Shown one piece after another: positions 1 through 6,817 of a stretch of 11,074 nt of DNA. Source of the DNA: Myxococcales bacterium (GTDB lineage Bacteria > Myxococcota_C > UBA6777); contig JALTMC010000136.1 of NCBI GenBank assembly GCA_027005175.1, positions 14,034 to 25,107 on the forward strand, read 5' to 3'. The translations under genes were made by a program, and so were the position numbers. Each line of letters opens with the position of its first letter. Position 1 is the first letter of the stretch. The notes beneath the pieces were generated by a model that saw only the letters and a list, made by a program, of their open reading frames with translations, was not told the origin of the DNA and searched no databases.

Positions 1-268
1 CGTGTGCATCTGTCTTGCCAGAGACCACAACAACCTGACCTGCTTTCAGGACAATATCTGCCCCAGCAAGACCGTCGGCCTTGCCTTCAAGCTTTGTGAT
101 CTCTTCAGGCTTTGGAGCCACATGAGTTCCTCCTGAAGGCAACCCCATAAACAACACCTCCAAGCCACAACCTGAGAGAGCACCAAAGAACAAAAGCCCC
201 GTCAGTAACCAGGAGCTACATTTGATGAATCCATGACTCGTAGAACGATGTAACTCTTTCTTATGCAT
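1..268 (-). CDS. Putative lipoprotein, N-terminal part (runs off left edge)
   Basis: The reading frame starts at ATG 268-266 and stays open to the left edge, so only the first 89 residues are visible. An AGGA sits 7 nt before the start. The N-terminus has a basic stretch (K3, K4, R8, K16), a hydrophobic run at residues 19-32 and a lipobox L31-S32-G33-C34. This is a type II (lipoprotein) signal peptide, so the mature protein should be lipidated on Cys34. Residue +2 is Gly, with no inner-membrane retention Asp, which would fit outer-membrane sorting. The visible mature part is short: a Gly/Pro-rich stretch, then a segment with alternating beta-type residues (IVLKAGQVVVVSGKT), too little to assign a family. 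It lies 39 nt after the stop of the VTT membrane protein gene on the same strand, so the two are probably co-transcribed. Function unknown. The lipoprotein call is seen directly; the location is inferred. Confidence 0.8.
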   Translation of the reverse strand, partial: MHKKELHRSTSHGFIKCSSWLLTGLLFFGALSGCGLEVLFMGLPSGGTHVAPKPEEITKLEGKADGLAGADIVLKAGQVVVVSGKTDAH

Positions 269-307
269 AACCCAATCCTGCCTTTGTCAAAACGAGAACA
301 ACTCTGG

Positions 308-922
308 CTACGTCACAGGCCCCATGGCGATAAAGCCAGCCTGAATAAACCAGAGGAAGAGGGCGACGCGGGGGATGCGAAGTAATGAGATAAGAAGAAA
401 GTAGCGAAACTTAAGATTGACAGCACCACAAGCCCAGCAAACAATCGAGTAAGGGATGGGTGTAAAAGCAGCAATCGCAAGTGCGATAAAGCCATATCGA
501 TATGTGATGGCGTAAGCTTCAGCCCCACGACCGTGAAAGAAGTGAATCATCCACTGTCGGGTTCCCAGCAGGCGTCCGATCCAATAGCCCGTGGTGCCAC
601 CGAGTAAGCTCCCAATGCTACCCCAAAGAACACAGGTCCAGAAGCCCAGACCTCCTTGCAGACCAAGAAAAGTGAACGTATCGTTGGGAAAAGGGATCGT
701 AAAAGCATCAGGGATAAAGAAGCCGAGAGCGACACCGTAAACCCCAAATTGTGTCACAAATACTTTGCTTAAATTGAGCAGAGGTTGACGATAGAAGTAG
801 CCCACCAAGCCCAGAACAATCATGAGTAACAGCAGACCAATGGCAAACTGAGTTAAGATTTTGCGCAAATTGATCTCACCATGCTCTATAACTTCATGTT
901 GAGTGGATGGTATATCGACCAT
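308..922 (-). CDS. VTT-domain (DedA/YqaA-like) integral membrane protein
   Basis: A protein of 204 residues with about five hydrophobic segments (roughly 26-46, 56-78, 84-110, 143-165 and 173-197). The VTT/SNARE-associated family pattern is clear: a re-entrant type segment FIPDAFTIPFPND (69-81), the glycine motif GSLLGGTTGYWIGRLLG (104-120) and a second amphipathic motif beginning FTPIPY (153-158). Family members are inner-membrane proteins linked to lipid scrambling or transport, membrane integrity and drug or pH tolerance; the substrate here cannot be told. A GTG at 934 would give a longer protein, but it overlaps the Shine-Dalgarno TAAGGAG (940-934), so I chose the ATG at 922, spaced 11 nt from it. 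That GGAG can pair with CTCC at 930-927 around a TGT loop, so the ribosome site may be partly masked. The gene precedes the lipoprotein gene by 39 nt. Confidence 0.85.
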   Translation of the reverse strand: MVDIPSTQHEVIEHGEINLRKILTQFAIGLLLLMIVLGLVGYFYRQPLLNLSKVFVTQFGVYGVALGFFIPDAFTIPFPNDTFTFLGLQGGLGFWTCVLWGSIGSLLGGTTGYWIGRLLGTRQWMIHFFHGRGAEAYAITYRYGFIALAIAAFTPIPYSIVCWACGAVNLKFRYFLLISLLRIPRVALFLWFIQAGFIAMGPVT

Positions 923-948
923 AATGGGAGACACTCCTTATCGGAAAA

Positions 949-1042
949 AGCTGCTCTACTGGTGCATACAAACACCATCGAAAGCAACCTTGTAACAAGG
1001 TTGTTCATGAAGGTCAAGAAGAGACAAACGTGAAGAGCAGCT
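949..1042. repeat. Wide 9-bp inverted repeat enclosing a palindrome
   Basis: AGCTGCTCT at 949-957 and its exact reverse complement AGAGCAGCT at 1034-1042 flank 76 nt. Their centre (995.5) nearly coincides with that of the palindrome at 985-1003, so the elements are nested. On the minus strand the promoter-proximal arm is 1042-1034. The distal arm is followed by a run of T (948-945), then the Shine-Dalgarno of the VTT gene. This resembles a leader that could fold into a terminator-like stem, but the loop is long and the function is inferred. Confidence 0.45.
985..1003. promoter_or_regulatory. Perfect 19-nt palindrome, candidate operator
   Basis: CAACCTTGT (985-993) and its exact reverse complement (995-1003) surround a single A at 994. 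The one-base centre makes an RNA hairpin with the full stem impossible, so protein binding to DNA as a dimer is the more natural reading. It lies 63 nt upstream of the VTT gene start on the minus strand and 99 nt past the GNAT stop, as an operator for the VTT-lipoprotein pair would. I recognise no regulator family from the arms. Confidence 0.5.
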
Positions 1043-1101
1043 CTCCATCATCGCAAGAAATACAGCTTGACAACTCCGCAACCGAGAACAAGAACGGCTC
1101 T

Positions 1102-1569
1102 CTACAGCCATAGTTCAAGTGCCGTATCACAACGGCAGCATAAGTGATTGGACAGATAAGGCTGAAAACCGTAGCGCGTGTACAACTGTGTGGCCTCTTT
1201 GAGTACGGAATCTGTCTCCAAGGTCAATCGCTGAAATCCAAGAAGGCGTGCCTGTTGCAGTGAGAACTCCAACATCTTCTTGCCCCATCCAAGCCCCCTT
1301 ACTTCAGGTAGAAGATACATTTTTCGCAGTTCACACACTCCTTGCACAAGAGGAAAGAGCCCTACGCAGCCAACGATCTTTGCGTCGGCATTCACAAGTA
1401 CATCAAAGCGCCCTCCTCTCTTTCTGTAGTGTGCCTCAAGATCTTCTAAATCAGCATCGATTTCGGTAGGATCGAAGCCCAATCCATACTCATCAAGGAC
1501 AGATTGAACCAGCACCCTCACAGAAGGCTCATCTTGTGGGGTGGCGGGTCGAAGTACCAAATTTTGCAT
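1102..1569 (-). CDS. GNAT-family N-acetyltransferase
   Basis: A 155-residue protein of normal single-domain GNAT length. These enzymes move an acetyl group from acetyl-CoA to an amine of a small molecule or protein; the acceptor here is unknown. The acetyl-CoA binding motif R-x-x-G-x-G is present as R91, G94, G96 after the usual strand (ELRKMYLLPEV), and the C-terminal pattern LYTRYGF (129-135) is typical of the family's last helix and strand. The frame is open further upstream to 1704, but ATG 1569 is preceded by GGAGG at 6 nt spacing and begins the conserved first strand (LVLRPAT), so the longer version is rejected. A Cys-rich piece (143-147, LCCRC) near the C-terminus is unusual. The gene is divergent from argS and may be the first gene of the minus-strand group leading to the VTT gene, though 179 nt separate them. 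Confidence 0.9.
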   Translation of the reverse strand: MQNLVLRPATPQDEPSVRVLVQSVLDEYGLGFDPTEIDADLEDLEAHYRKRGGRFDVLVNADAKIVGCVGLFPLVQGVCELRKMYLLPEVRGLGWGKKMLEFSLQQARLLGFQRLTLETDSVLKEATQLYTRYGFQPYLSNHLCCRCDTALELWL

Positions 1570-1694
1570 ATAGAACCTCCGAATGAGCTTGAAAATCCAT
1601 GCCTCTATGAGTATATGTGTAACCTCGTTGCACAAGACGTCGAACGGACTACAGTTGCAAACGTAACAGGAAAGAAGGTGATTCCCTTGCCCCC

Positions 1695-1768
1695 GACGAT
1701 TCATGTCGTCGCGAGAGCGAGCAAAACCTCAGACGATTCATGTCGTCGCGAGAGCGAGCAAAGCCTCA
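1695..1768. repeat. 37-bp direct tandem repeat, two copies, each with two small hairpins
   Basis: The copies are 1695-1731 and 1732-1768; they are adjacent and differ at one base (the A/G within GCAAAACC versus GCAAAGCC). A degenerate third start (GCCGATGC) follows at 1769. In each copy GACGA and TCGTC can pair around TTCATG. Overlapping this, TCGC and GCGA can pair around a GAGA tetraloop of the GNRA type. The two hairpins share bases and so exclude each other. The 37-bp length is not a multiple of 3, which argues against a coding origin. Confidence 0.85.
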
Positions 1769-1810
1769 GCCGATGCAAGAAAGAAGCAAAGGCTACCCAC
1801 TTGCTTCAAC

Positions 1811-1899
1811 CTCACAGCAGGTCCCAGGGTTTGCTGCTCACAGCAGGTGCCAGGATTTGCTGCTCACGGCAGGTGCCAGGATTTACTGCTCACAGCAGG
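1811..1899. repeat. 26-bp tandem repeat, three full copies and a partial fourth
   Basis: The copies start at 1811, 1837, 1863 and 1889 (the last only 11 bp). Each begins CTCACAGCAGGT or CTCACGGCAGGT and ends in TTTGCTG or TTTACTG; copies differ at one to four bases. A period of 26 is not a multiple of 3, so open frames across the array shift phase at every copy and are not genes. It lies about 100 nt upstream of argS. Confidence 0.9.
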
Positions 1900-1956
1900 G
1901 TGTTGGTTCCATTTGGAGAAATCCCAAGTCTCACATCAAAGTAACGATACCATACG

Positions 1957-1977
1957 ATTGTGCAGAATCTGCACAAT
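1957..1977. promoter_or_regulatory. Perfect 21-nt palindrome just upstream of argS
   Basis: ATTGTGCAGA (1957-1966) and its exact reverse complement (1968-1977) surround a single A at 1967. The palindrome ends 19 nt before the argS start codon and 7 nt before its Shine-Dalgarno. It could be an operator for a dimeric repressor. As RNA it could form a 9-bp stem with an AAU loop next to the ribosome site. It does not resemble the ArgR box. Regulation of argS by it is inferred from position only. Confidence 0.55.
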
Positions 1978-1996
1978 GCAAAACGGAGAACATAAA

Positions 1997-3814
1997 ATGT
2001 CAGCATGGTTGATTGAGCGTTTGCATCAACGAGTAGAAGCAGCAATGCGTGTTGCATTAAACGCGACAGGCTTGGAGGAAGTGGAAGAGATCCGACTCCA
2101 GCCACCCAAAGACAGCTCTATGGGGGATCTGAGTCTTCCTTGTCACCCCTATTCACGTGTGTTGCGAAAAAACCCCAAGATTATCGCAGAAGAGATCGCC
2201 GCCGCAGTTCCCATCTCTGATGGTATCGGCAGCGCAGAGGCAACCAATGGATTTGTCAATCTTCGTTTTGAGAAAGCTCTGCTGCTCCGAGAAGGTATTC
2301 GTGAGGCCCTGACTGCGGGAGAAAAGCTTGGAACCACCAACGATTACGACGGTCAAACCCTGTTGATCGAGTTCTCGGGTCCCAACACGAATAAGCCTCA
2401 GCACCTCGGTCATGTACGCAACAATATCCTGGGTTTGGTCATGTCCAATCTATGGGAGGCTGTTGGCTACAAGGTTGTTCGTACAAACATCATCAACGAT
2501 CGTGGCATTCATATCTGCAAGTCGATGCTGGCCTACAAGCGTTGGGGGGAAGGTGCAACTCCAGCTTCCACGGGTCGCAAAGGCGACTTCTTTGTTGGCG
2601 ACTACTATGTCCTCTTCGACAAAAAGTTCAATGAAGAGTTTGCCACATATCGGAAAGAAAACCCTGAAGAGGAGATCGAAAAAGACGAGTACTTCAACAC
2701 CCAATCGAAGTTGGGTGCAGAGGCCAAAGAGATGCTTCGCCTATGGGAAGAACAAGACCAGGAAACTCATGCGTTGTGGTCTACCATGAACAACTGGGTC
2801 TACGAAGGATTTGATGAAACCTACGGAAGACTCGGTATTTCCTTTGACTGGGTAGACTACGAAAGTGAAACGTATGTTTTGGGGAAAGGGGTTGTAGAGC
2901 AAGGACTAGAGAAGGGGATCTTCCTACGTCGTGACGACGGCGCAGTGGCCTGTGACCTGACCCAACTGGGGAAAGAAGGACAAAAGATCCTGCTGCGTCC
3001 TGATGGTACAAGTTTGTATATGACCCAAGATCTAGGCACAGCGATGCGCCGCCTCGAAAAGTTCGATCCGCAGCGCATGGTTTATGTTGTCGCAGATGAA
3101 CAAAACTATCACTTCGAGTTACTCTTTGGCATGCTCAACCTTGTCAAAGAGTCCTTTGGAGATCGTTGTCATCATCTCTCTTACGGTATGGTGGACCTAC
3201 CACATGGGCGAATGAAGTCCCGTGAAGGCACAGTTGTTGATGCAGACAACCTGATGAATGAGCTGCAGGAGCTCGCCATCAAGAAGATCAAAGAGTTTGA
3301 GTCAGACTTATCAGATGAAGAGATCCTCGATCGTGCAGAGAAGATCGGCCAAGCGGGGTTAAAGTACTTTATCCTCAAGTTTACACCTGCCACGCGAATG
3401 CGTTTTGACCCAGAGCAATCTATCGCATTTGAAGGTGAAACCGGTCCTTATTGTCTATACGGTTATGCCCGTGTAAACTCCATCGCCTCCAAAATCCCGG
3501 GTGTTGAGGTGGACTTGTCAGATGAGGTCCTCAACACCTTGGGTACCGATCTCGAATTGGCGGTGGCACAACAGCTCGTCCAATTCCCCCACGTTGTACG
3601 TGACGCCGCAAACAAGATCGCACCCTCTCTACTGGCTCGTTACTTATTCCGTCTGGCCAAGTCCTTTGCTTCCCTGTACCAAGACCCAAGCCACCGGATC
3701 AAAGACTCCGAACCCCATTTAAGAACGGCCCGCCTCACGCTTGGCCGCGCTGTTCAGGCCGTACTTCAACGCGGGCTCCACCTGATGGGCATCGAAACCA
3801 TCGAGAAGATGTAA
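1997..3814 (+). CDS. argS: Arginyl-tRNA synthetase
   Basis: A 605-residue class I synthetase that joins arginine to tRNA-Arg using ATP in the cytoplasm. The domains are in the usual order: N-terminal Arg-specific tRNA-core recognition domain (about 1-115), Rossmann catalytic domain with the HIGH-type signature HLGH (136-139) inside GPNTNKPQHLGH, the KMSKS-equivalent loop MKSREG (406-411), and a C-terminal helical DALR anticodon-binding domain beginning near GPYCLYGYARVNSI (about 483-605). The NTNKP...HLGH form and the charged insertion at about 200-260 resemble the subtype common in Bacteroidetes more than the E. coli form. That is family knowledge recalled, not a search. The frame is open back to 1703, but the added 98 residues translate the tandem repeats. 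ATG 1997 is preceded by GGAG (1985-1988) with 8 nt spacing and starts the conserved domain. The next gene begins 3 nt after the stop. Confidence 0.97.
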   Translation: MSAWLIERLHQRVEAAMRVALNATGLEEVEEIRLQPPKDSSMGDLSLPCHPYSRVLRKNPKIIAEEIAAAVPISDGIGSAEATNGFVNLRFEKALLLREGIREALTAGEKLGTTNDYDGQTLLIEFSGPNTNKPQHLGHVRNNILGLVMSNLWEAVGYKVVRTNIINDRGIHICKSMLAYKRWGEGATPASTGRKGDFFVGDYYVLFDKKFNEEFATYRKENPEEEIEKDEYFNTQSKLGAEAKEMLRLWEEQDQETHALWSTMNNWVYEGFDETYGRLGISFDWVDYESETYVLGKGVVEQGLEKGIFLRRDDGAVACDLTQLGKEGQKILLRPDGTSLYMTQDLGTAMRRLEKFDPQRMVYVVADEQNYHFELLFGMLNLVKESFGDRCHHLSYGMVDLPHGRMKSREGTVVDADNLMNELQELAIKKIKEFESDLSDEEILDRAEKIGQAGLKYFILKFTPATRMRFDPEQSIAFEGETGPYCLYGYARVNSIASKIPGVEVDLSDEVLNTLGTDLELAVAQQLVQFPHVVRDAANKIAPSLLARYLFRLAKSFASLYQDPSHRIKDSEPHLRTARLTLGRAVQAVLQRGLHLMGIETIEKM

Positions 3815-3817
3815 GCA

Positions 3818-4363
3818 ATGGGTACCCTTGAAATCCCGTGGGGTCCCGAACGATCAGGGCTTCGGATTCAGATCTGGACCGATCAGATCGAGTACCGTTG
3901 GGGACAAGATGTCTGGTTCCACTTGGCCATAGAGAATTGCAGCGAACAACCCATTTTAGTTCGCTCAACAAGCTCCTTCCAAAACGGAACCGGGCGTTCC
4001 CCGTTATATTCTCTCAACTTTGTACGAGTTCGCAACCAGTGGCAAGGTTCGAGGCACACCTGGGATCTATATCCCGTGCCATCGAGTATGTACAAGATGC
4101 TTGAACTCACCAAACTTCCACCGGGTGATGTGTTGGAAGAGAAGTCACTCTTGAACTCGGGGCTTTGGTCCCAAGATGGAGCGACCTCTCATGTTTTCCC
4201 GCTCCCAGTAGGAGACTGTGTGCTTCAAGCAGAATATACGATTGATCCAGAAGAACCGATATTTCAGGTAAAAAAATCCGTAATCGACCAGATCCCTGCG
4301 ACTCTTTGGACTGGCATAACATTCTCGAACAAGTGGTCTGTTCGGGTGGTCCGAAAAGGATAG
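3818..4363 (+). CDS. Hypothetical beta-rich protein coupled to argS
   Basis: A 181-residue protein of no family I can name with certainty. It has no signal peptide or membrane segment. It alternates short hydrophobic strands with polar turns (LRIQIWTDQIEY, DVWFHLAIEN, QPILVRS), followed by a proline-glycine turn (LPPGDV) and CVLQAEYTID. This layout resembles the beta-sandwich proteins annotated as BsuPI-like or immunoglobulin-like extracellular modules, but the resemblance is weak. Its ATG follows the argS stop (TAA 3812-3814) after three bases, and there is only a poor purine-rich stretch (GAGAAG) inside the argS end. It is probably translated by ribosomes finishing argS. No role in arginine metabolism is implied by the sequence. 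No clear terminator follows in the 205 nt before the kinase gene. Confidence 0.75.
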   Translation: MGTLEIPWGPERSGLRIQIWTDQIEYRWGQDVWFHLAIENCSEQPILVRSTSSFQNGTGRSPLYSLNFVRVRNQWQGSRHTWDLYPVPSSMYKMLELTKLPPGDVLEEKSLLNSGLWSQDGATSHVFPLPVGDCVLQAEYTIDPEEPIFQVKKSVIDQIPATLWTGITFSNKWSVRVVRKG

Positions 4364-4568
4364 ATAGTAGAGTTCCAAACACACCAACAAGATAAAGCCC
4401 ACCTATGACAAAGCGTGACACAAGCGGAAACAAACACAAAGAAGAATGGTCCGACGCAAGCAACAAAGAGAAAAATTCTTAAAAAAAGCTTACAAAAGAG
4501 GCTGAAACGATCAAAGAACTTCTAAAAAAGTCCGTATAGAAGATGATAGTGAGAGGAGAGATCGATAT

Positions 4569-6797
4569 TTGGAATCTCTATCTTGTTGTATGGTTTTTGA
4601 GAGCGACCAAAGAAAGCGACCAAAGAGGCACAGTGTAGTGGAATCGATACTGGCGACACCAACATTACTTCTGTTGTTGGGCGGATTTTTTGCCGTGGTG
4701 TTGCTCGTGCGGCAAAAGCGAGGAAAAGGGAAAAGCCTTCCTGAGCCCTCCTATATCAGACAAGTAAGAGAGTGGGTAAGTCAGGGAAGCTTTAAAGAAG
4801 CGGCTGCCTTACAAGCACAGCATGGAAACTTTAAGGAAGCATTAAATCTATACCAAAAGTGTCGATGTTATGAAGAGGCTTCGAGCATAGCGGAAAAGAT
4901 GGGCTGTCTCGACCAAGCTGCGAGAATGGCGGAGAAAGCAAAGAATTTCGAGCGAGCAGCAGACTTATACATGCAGCTCAAGCAGCCGAGCAAAGCAAGC
5001 CAGATGCATGCCAAAGGAGGCAATTACGAGCAGGCGGCTGAGTTGATGGAGCAAGACGCTAGCAACCACAATCAGGACGAACAACTGGGCCGAATGTGGG
5101 AAAAGGCCTTGCTATCAGAAGCCCCCAAAAGCCCTCAAGCACAACAACAATCCATGCAAAGAATGCAGCATTTTGCGCAGAAAGCGGCCTCTCATTTTGA
5201 AAAGGCAGGCAATCATCAACACGCCATTCGACTCTATGAGATCTCCCAGCAGCATGAAAAAGCCTCGCAACTCAAAGAAGAGTTACAAAAGCAATCCCAT
5301 CCTAACTCCAATCAAGTAAGGCCCCCACAAAGAGCCACTTCAACTCAGCCCTCTTCACTCGCTTCAGCACAATCTCCTCCCTTGGCTTCGGCTCAATCTT
5401 CTTCACTCGCTTCGGCTCAATCTTCTTCACTCGCTTCGGCTCAGTCCTCTTCACTCGCTTCAGCACAGTCGCTCCTTTCTCCTTCGGCTCAGCCCTCTTC
5501 ACTCGCTTCGGCACAATCTCCTTCACTCGCTTCGGCTCAATCTTCTTCCTTGGCTTCGGCTCCGTTAGCACCTTCCCATTCTGTCCAGGCACTGTCGTCT
5601 GAGTTCCCGAAGAGCCCTCTAGCGTCAGCACAGTCCCTTGCCCCGATATCAACGTCATTGCTCTCACCAAAAACCCCAGCATGTTCTCCGGCGTCGGCTC
5701 CATCGATAGCTCCTTTACCGACGGCTCCCTTTTTCTTTGATGAAGTCCCACAAGTGCCACAGATGTCACAAAGGCCTCCGAGCACAAAAGAGCAGCGATC
5801 GCTTGCAAAGCCTGCGCTATCATTGAGCTATGAGCTACCATTAATTTCACAAAGGTCCCTTCCCTCCATACAGACACCAAGGCATCGTAAGGTGCAATCG
5901 AGTAGGGTTTCCACCCTAAAGCCACACTCCTATTCAAATACCAACTTGAAGGTACACGAGGAGAACCAGCGATACACGCTAGGTAAGCAAATCGGAGAAG
6001 GGGGTATGGCAACCGTTCACAAGGCTTTTGATCAAAGACTAGAGCGCGATGTTGCATTAAAGCTACTACCCAAATCTCTTGCCCAGTCTGAGGAAGAGTT
6101 ATTGCTCTTTGAGCAAGAGGCCAAAGCAGCAGCAACCTTGAATCATCCGAATATTGTTACCATTTATGATTATGGAATTCTTAGCCATCGCCCTTTTATT
6201 TGTATGGAGTTGGTTGATGGAGCGACCCTTGAGGAATTGTTGGAATATACAGACAATGAGGGATTCACATTGCTATCCTTCTTTCAAGTTGCTGATGGGT
6301 TGCTCAAAGCTCTAGCCTTTGCCCACTCGTACGACTTTGTTCACCGTGACATCAAGCCAGCAAATATTATGTATACATCACAAAGTTTCATCAAGTTGAT
6401 GGATTTTGGAATCGCACGACAGGGGAGTCGCAGTGAAAAAGTGGAGAGTACTTTTATCGCAGGAACTCCCCGCTATATGGCTCCAGAGCAGATGAAAGGT
6501 CGAGGAGTGGACCATCGCAGCGACCTCTTTGCTGTCGGAGCAACGTTGTATGAAATCGCAACTTGTAGGCCAGCGTTTGAAGGACTCTCTCGGGAAAGTC
6601 TGCCTCCACCTCCCAGCTACTTACGAGAGTTTCCCCCTGCCCTAGAGGAGATACTCTTGTGGTGTTTGTATGCAGACCCCAACAAGCGCCCTCAATCAGC
6701 AGAAGAGCTACGCATTGCCATACAGAAGGTACGCAAAGATCTGGAAAAAGACCCCTCCTTTGCCACTGCACTAGACCCCGATCTCATCGAAGCTTAA
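4569..6797 (+). CDS. Membrane-anchored Ser/Thr protein kinase with N-terminal helical repeats
   Basis: A 742-residue Hanks-type kinase with its catalytic domain at the C-terminus. In order: one hydrophobic helix (27-47) flanked by basic residues on both sides; an alpha-solenoid region (about 65-240) with seven back-to-back 13-residue repeats (73-163) and two more (214-239), each with Ala at position 6 and Leu/Ile/Met at position 9; a Ser/Ala/Pro linker (241-468); and the kinase domain (469-about 730). Catalytic features are complete: glycine loop GEGGMATV (476-483), Lys498, helix-C Glu517, HRD with Asp594, Asn599, DFG Asp612, and APE (638-640). It should be an active kinase phosphorylating Ser/Thr of unknown targets. 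The kinase must be cytoplasmic, so the helical repeats probably are too, as a protein-binding arm. The start is TTG with AGGAG (4554-4558) 10 nt away; the alternative ATG 4590 lacks a ribosome site. It ends without PASTA or other C-terminal sensor domains. Confidence 0.95.
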   Translation: MESLSCCMVFESDQRKRPKRHSVVESILATPTLLLLLGGFFAVVLLVRQKRGKGKSLPEPSYIRQVREWVSQGSFKEAAALQAQHGNFKEALNLYQKCRCYEEASSIAEKMGCLDQAARMAEKAKNFERAADLYMQLKQPSKASQMHAKGGNYEQAAELMEQDASNHNQDEQLGRMWEKALLSEAPKSPQAQQQSMQRMQHFAQKAASHFEKAGNHQHAIRLYEISQQHEKASQLKEELQKQSHPNSNQVRPPQRATSTQPSSLASAQSPPLASAQSSSLASAQSSSLASAQSSSLASAQSLLSPSAQPSSLASAQSPSLASAQSSSLASAPLAPSHSVQALSSEFPKSPLASAQSLAPISTSLLSPKTPACSPASAPSIAPLPTAPFFFDEVPQVPQMSQRPPSTKEQRSLAKPALSLSYELPLISQRSLPSIQTPRHRKVQSSRVSTLKPHSYSNTNLKVHEENQRYTLGKQIGEGGMATVHKAFDQRLERDVALKLLPKSLAQSEEELLLFEQEAKAAATLNHPNIVTIYDYGILSHRPFICMELVDGATLEELLEYTDNEGFTLLSFFQVADGLLKALAFAHSYDFVHRDIKPANIMYTSQSFIKLMDFGIARQGSRSEKVESTFIAGTPRYMAPEQMKGRGVDHRSDLFAVGATLYEIATCRPAFEGLSRESLPPPPSYLREFPPALEEILLWCLYADPNKRPQSAEELRIAIQKVRKDLEKDPSFATALDPDLIEA
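5346..5561 (+). repeat. 24-bp tandem repeat coding for an octapeptide, nine copies
   Basis: Nine uninterrupted 24-bp units lie inside the kinase gene and encode residues 260-331 as copies of Q-S-S-S-L-A-S-A with substitutions. The sixth copy (QSLLSPSA) is the most changed. The period is a multiple of three, so copy number can change without a frameshift. It forms the flexible linker between the helical repeats and the kinase. The DNA is low complexity (cttca/ctcgcttcggct), which leaves the opposite strand open over a long stretch. Confidence 0.95.
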
Positions 6798-6817
6798 CCG
6801 TTCTGTTCTCTCGCTTC

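Larger units (their letters stand above)
1570..1996. other. 427-nt divergent intergenic region with two tandem repeats and a palindrome
   Basis: This lies between the divergent GNAT and argS starts. It holds a 37-bp direct repeat (1695-1768), a 26-bp repeat (1811-1899), a 7-bp inverted repeat (GAAGCAA 1783-1789 and TTGCTTC 1801-1807) and the 21-nt palindrome 1957-1977. Open frames run through it, including one in phase with argS, but they translate the tandem repeats and show no protein family, so I call no gene here. No convincing -35/-10 pair was found. A TATACT on the minus strand (1615-1610) is a possible -10 for the GNAT gene but lacks a well-spaced -35. Confidence 0.7.

Noticed and set aside
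1610-1635. Promoter for the GNAT gene (TATACT with TTGTGC)
   Set aside because: The spacing is 14 nt, too short for a standard sigma-70 promoter.
1570-1704. 45-residue extension of the GNAT protein
   Set aside because: GGAGG at 6 nt spacing before ATG 1569 and the conserved first strand fix the start there.
1695-1899. Possible CRISPR array
   Set aside because: The units are directly adjacent with no unique spacers, and there are no cas genes.
1504-1944. Plus-strand open frame overlapping the GNAT start and repeat region
   Set aside because: It crosses non-coding repeats with periods not divisible by three, overlaps a real gene on the other strand, and shows no protein pattern.
1703-1996. 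98-residue N-terminal extension of ArgS in an open frame
   Set aside because: It translates the 37-bp and 26-bp tandem repeats, has no family similarity, and ATG 1997 has a good Shine-Dalgarno and starts the conserved domain.
4405-4482. 25-codon open frame between the argS partner gene and the kinase
   Set aside because: There is no ribosome site and it is too short to judge from composition.
5302-6135. 277-codon open frame opposite the kinase gene, with Lys/Glu/Pro-rich repeats
   Set aside because: It is the reverse reading of the 24-bp low-complexity repeat, which happens to lack stops; it overlaps a well-supported kinase with catalytic motifs.
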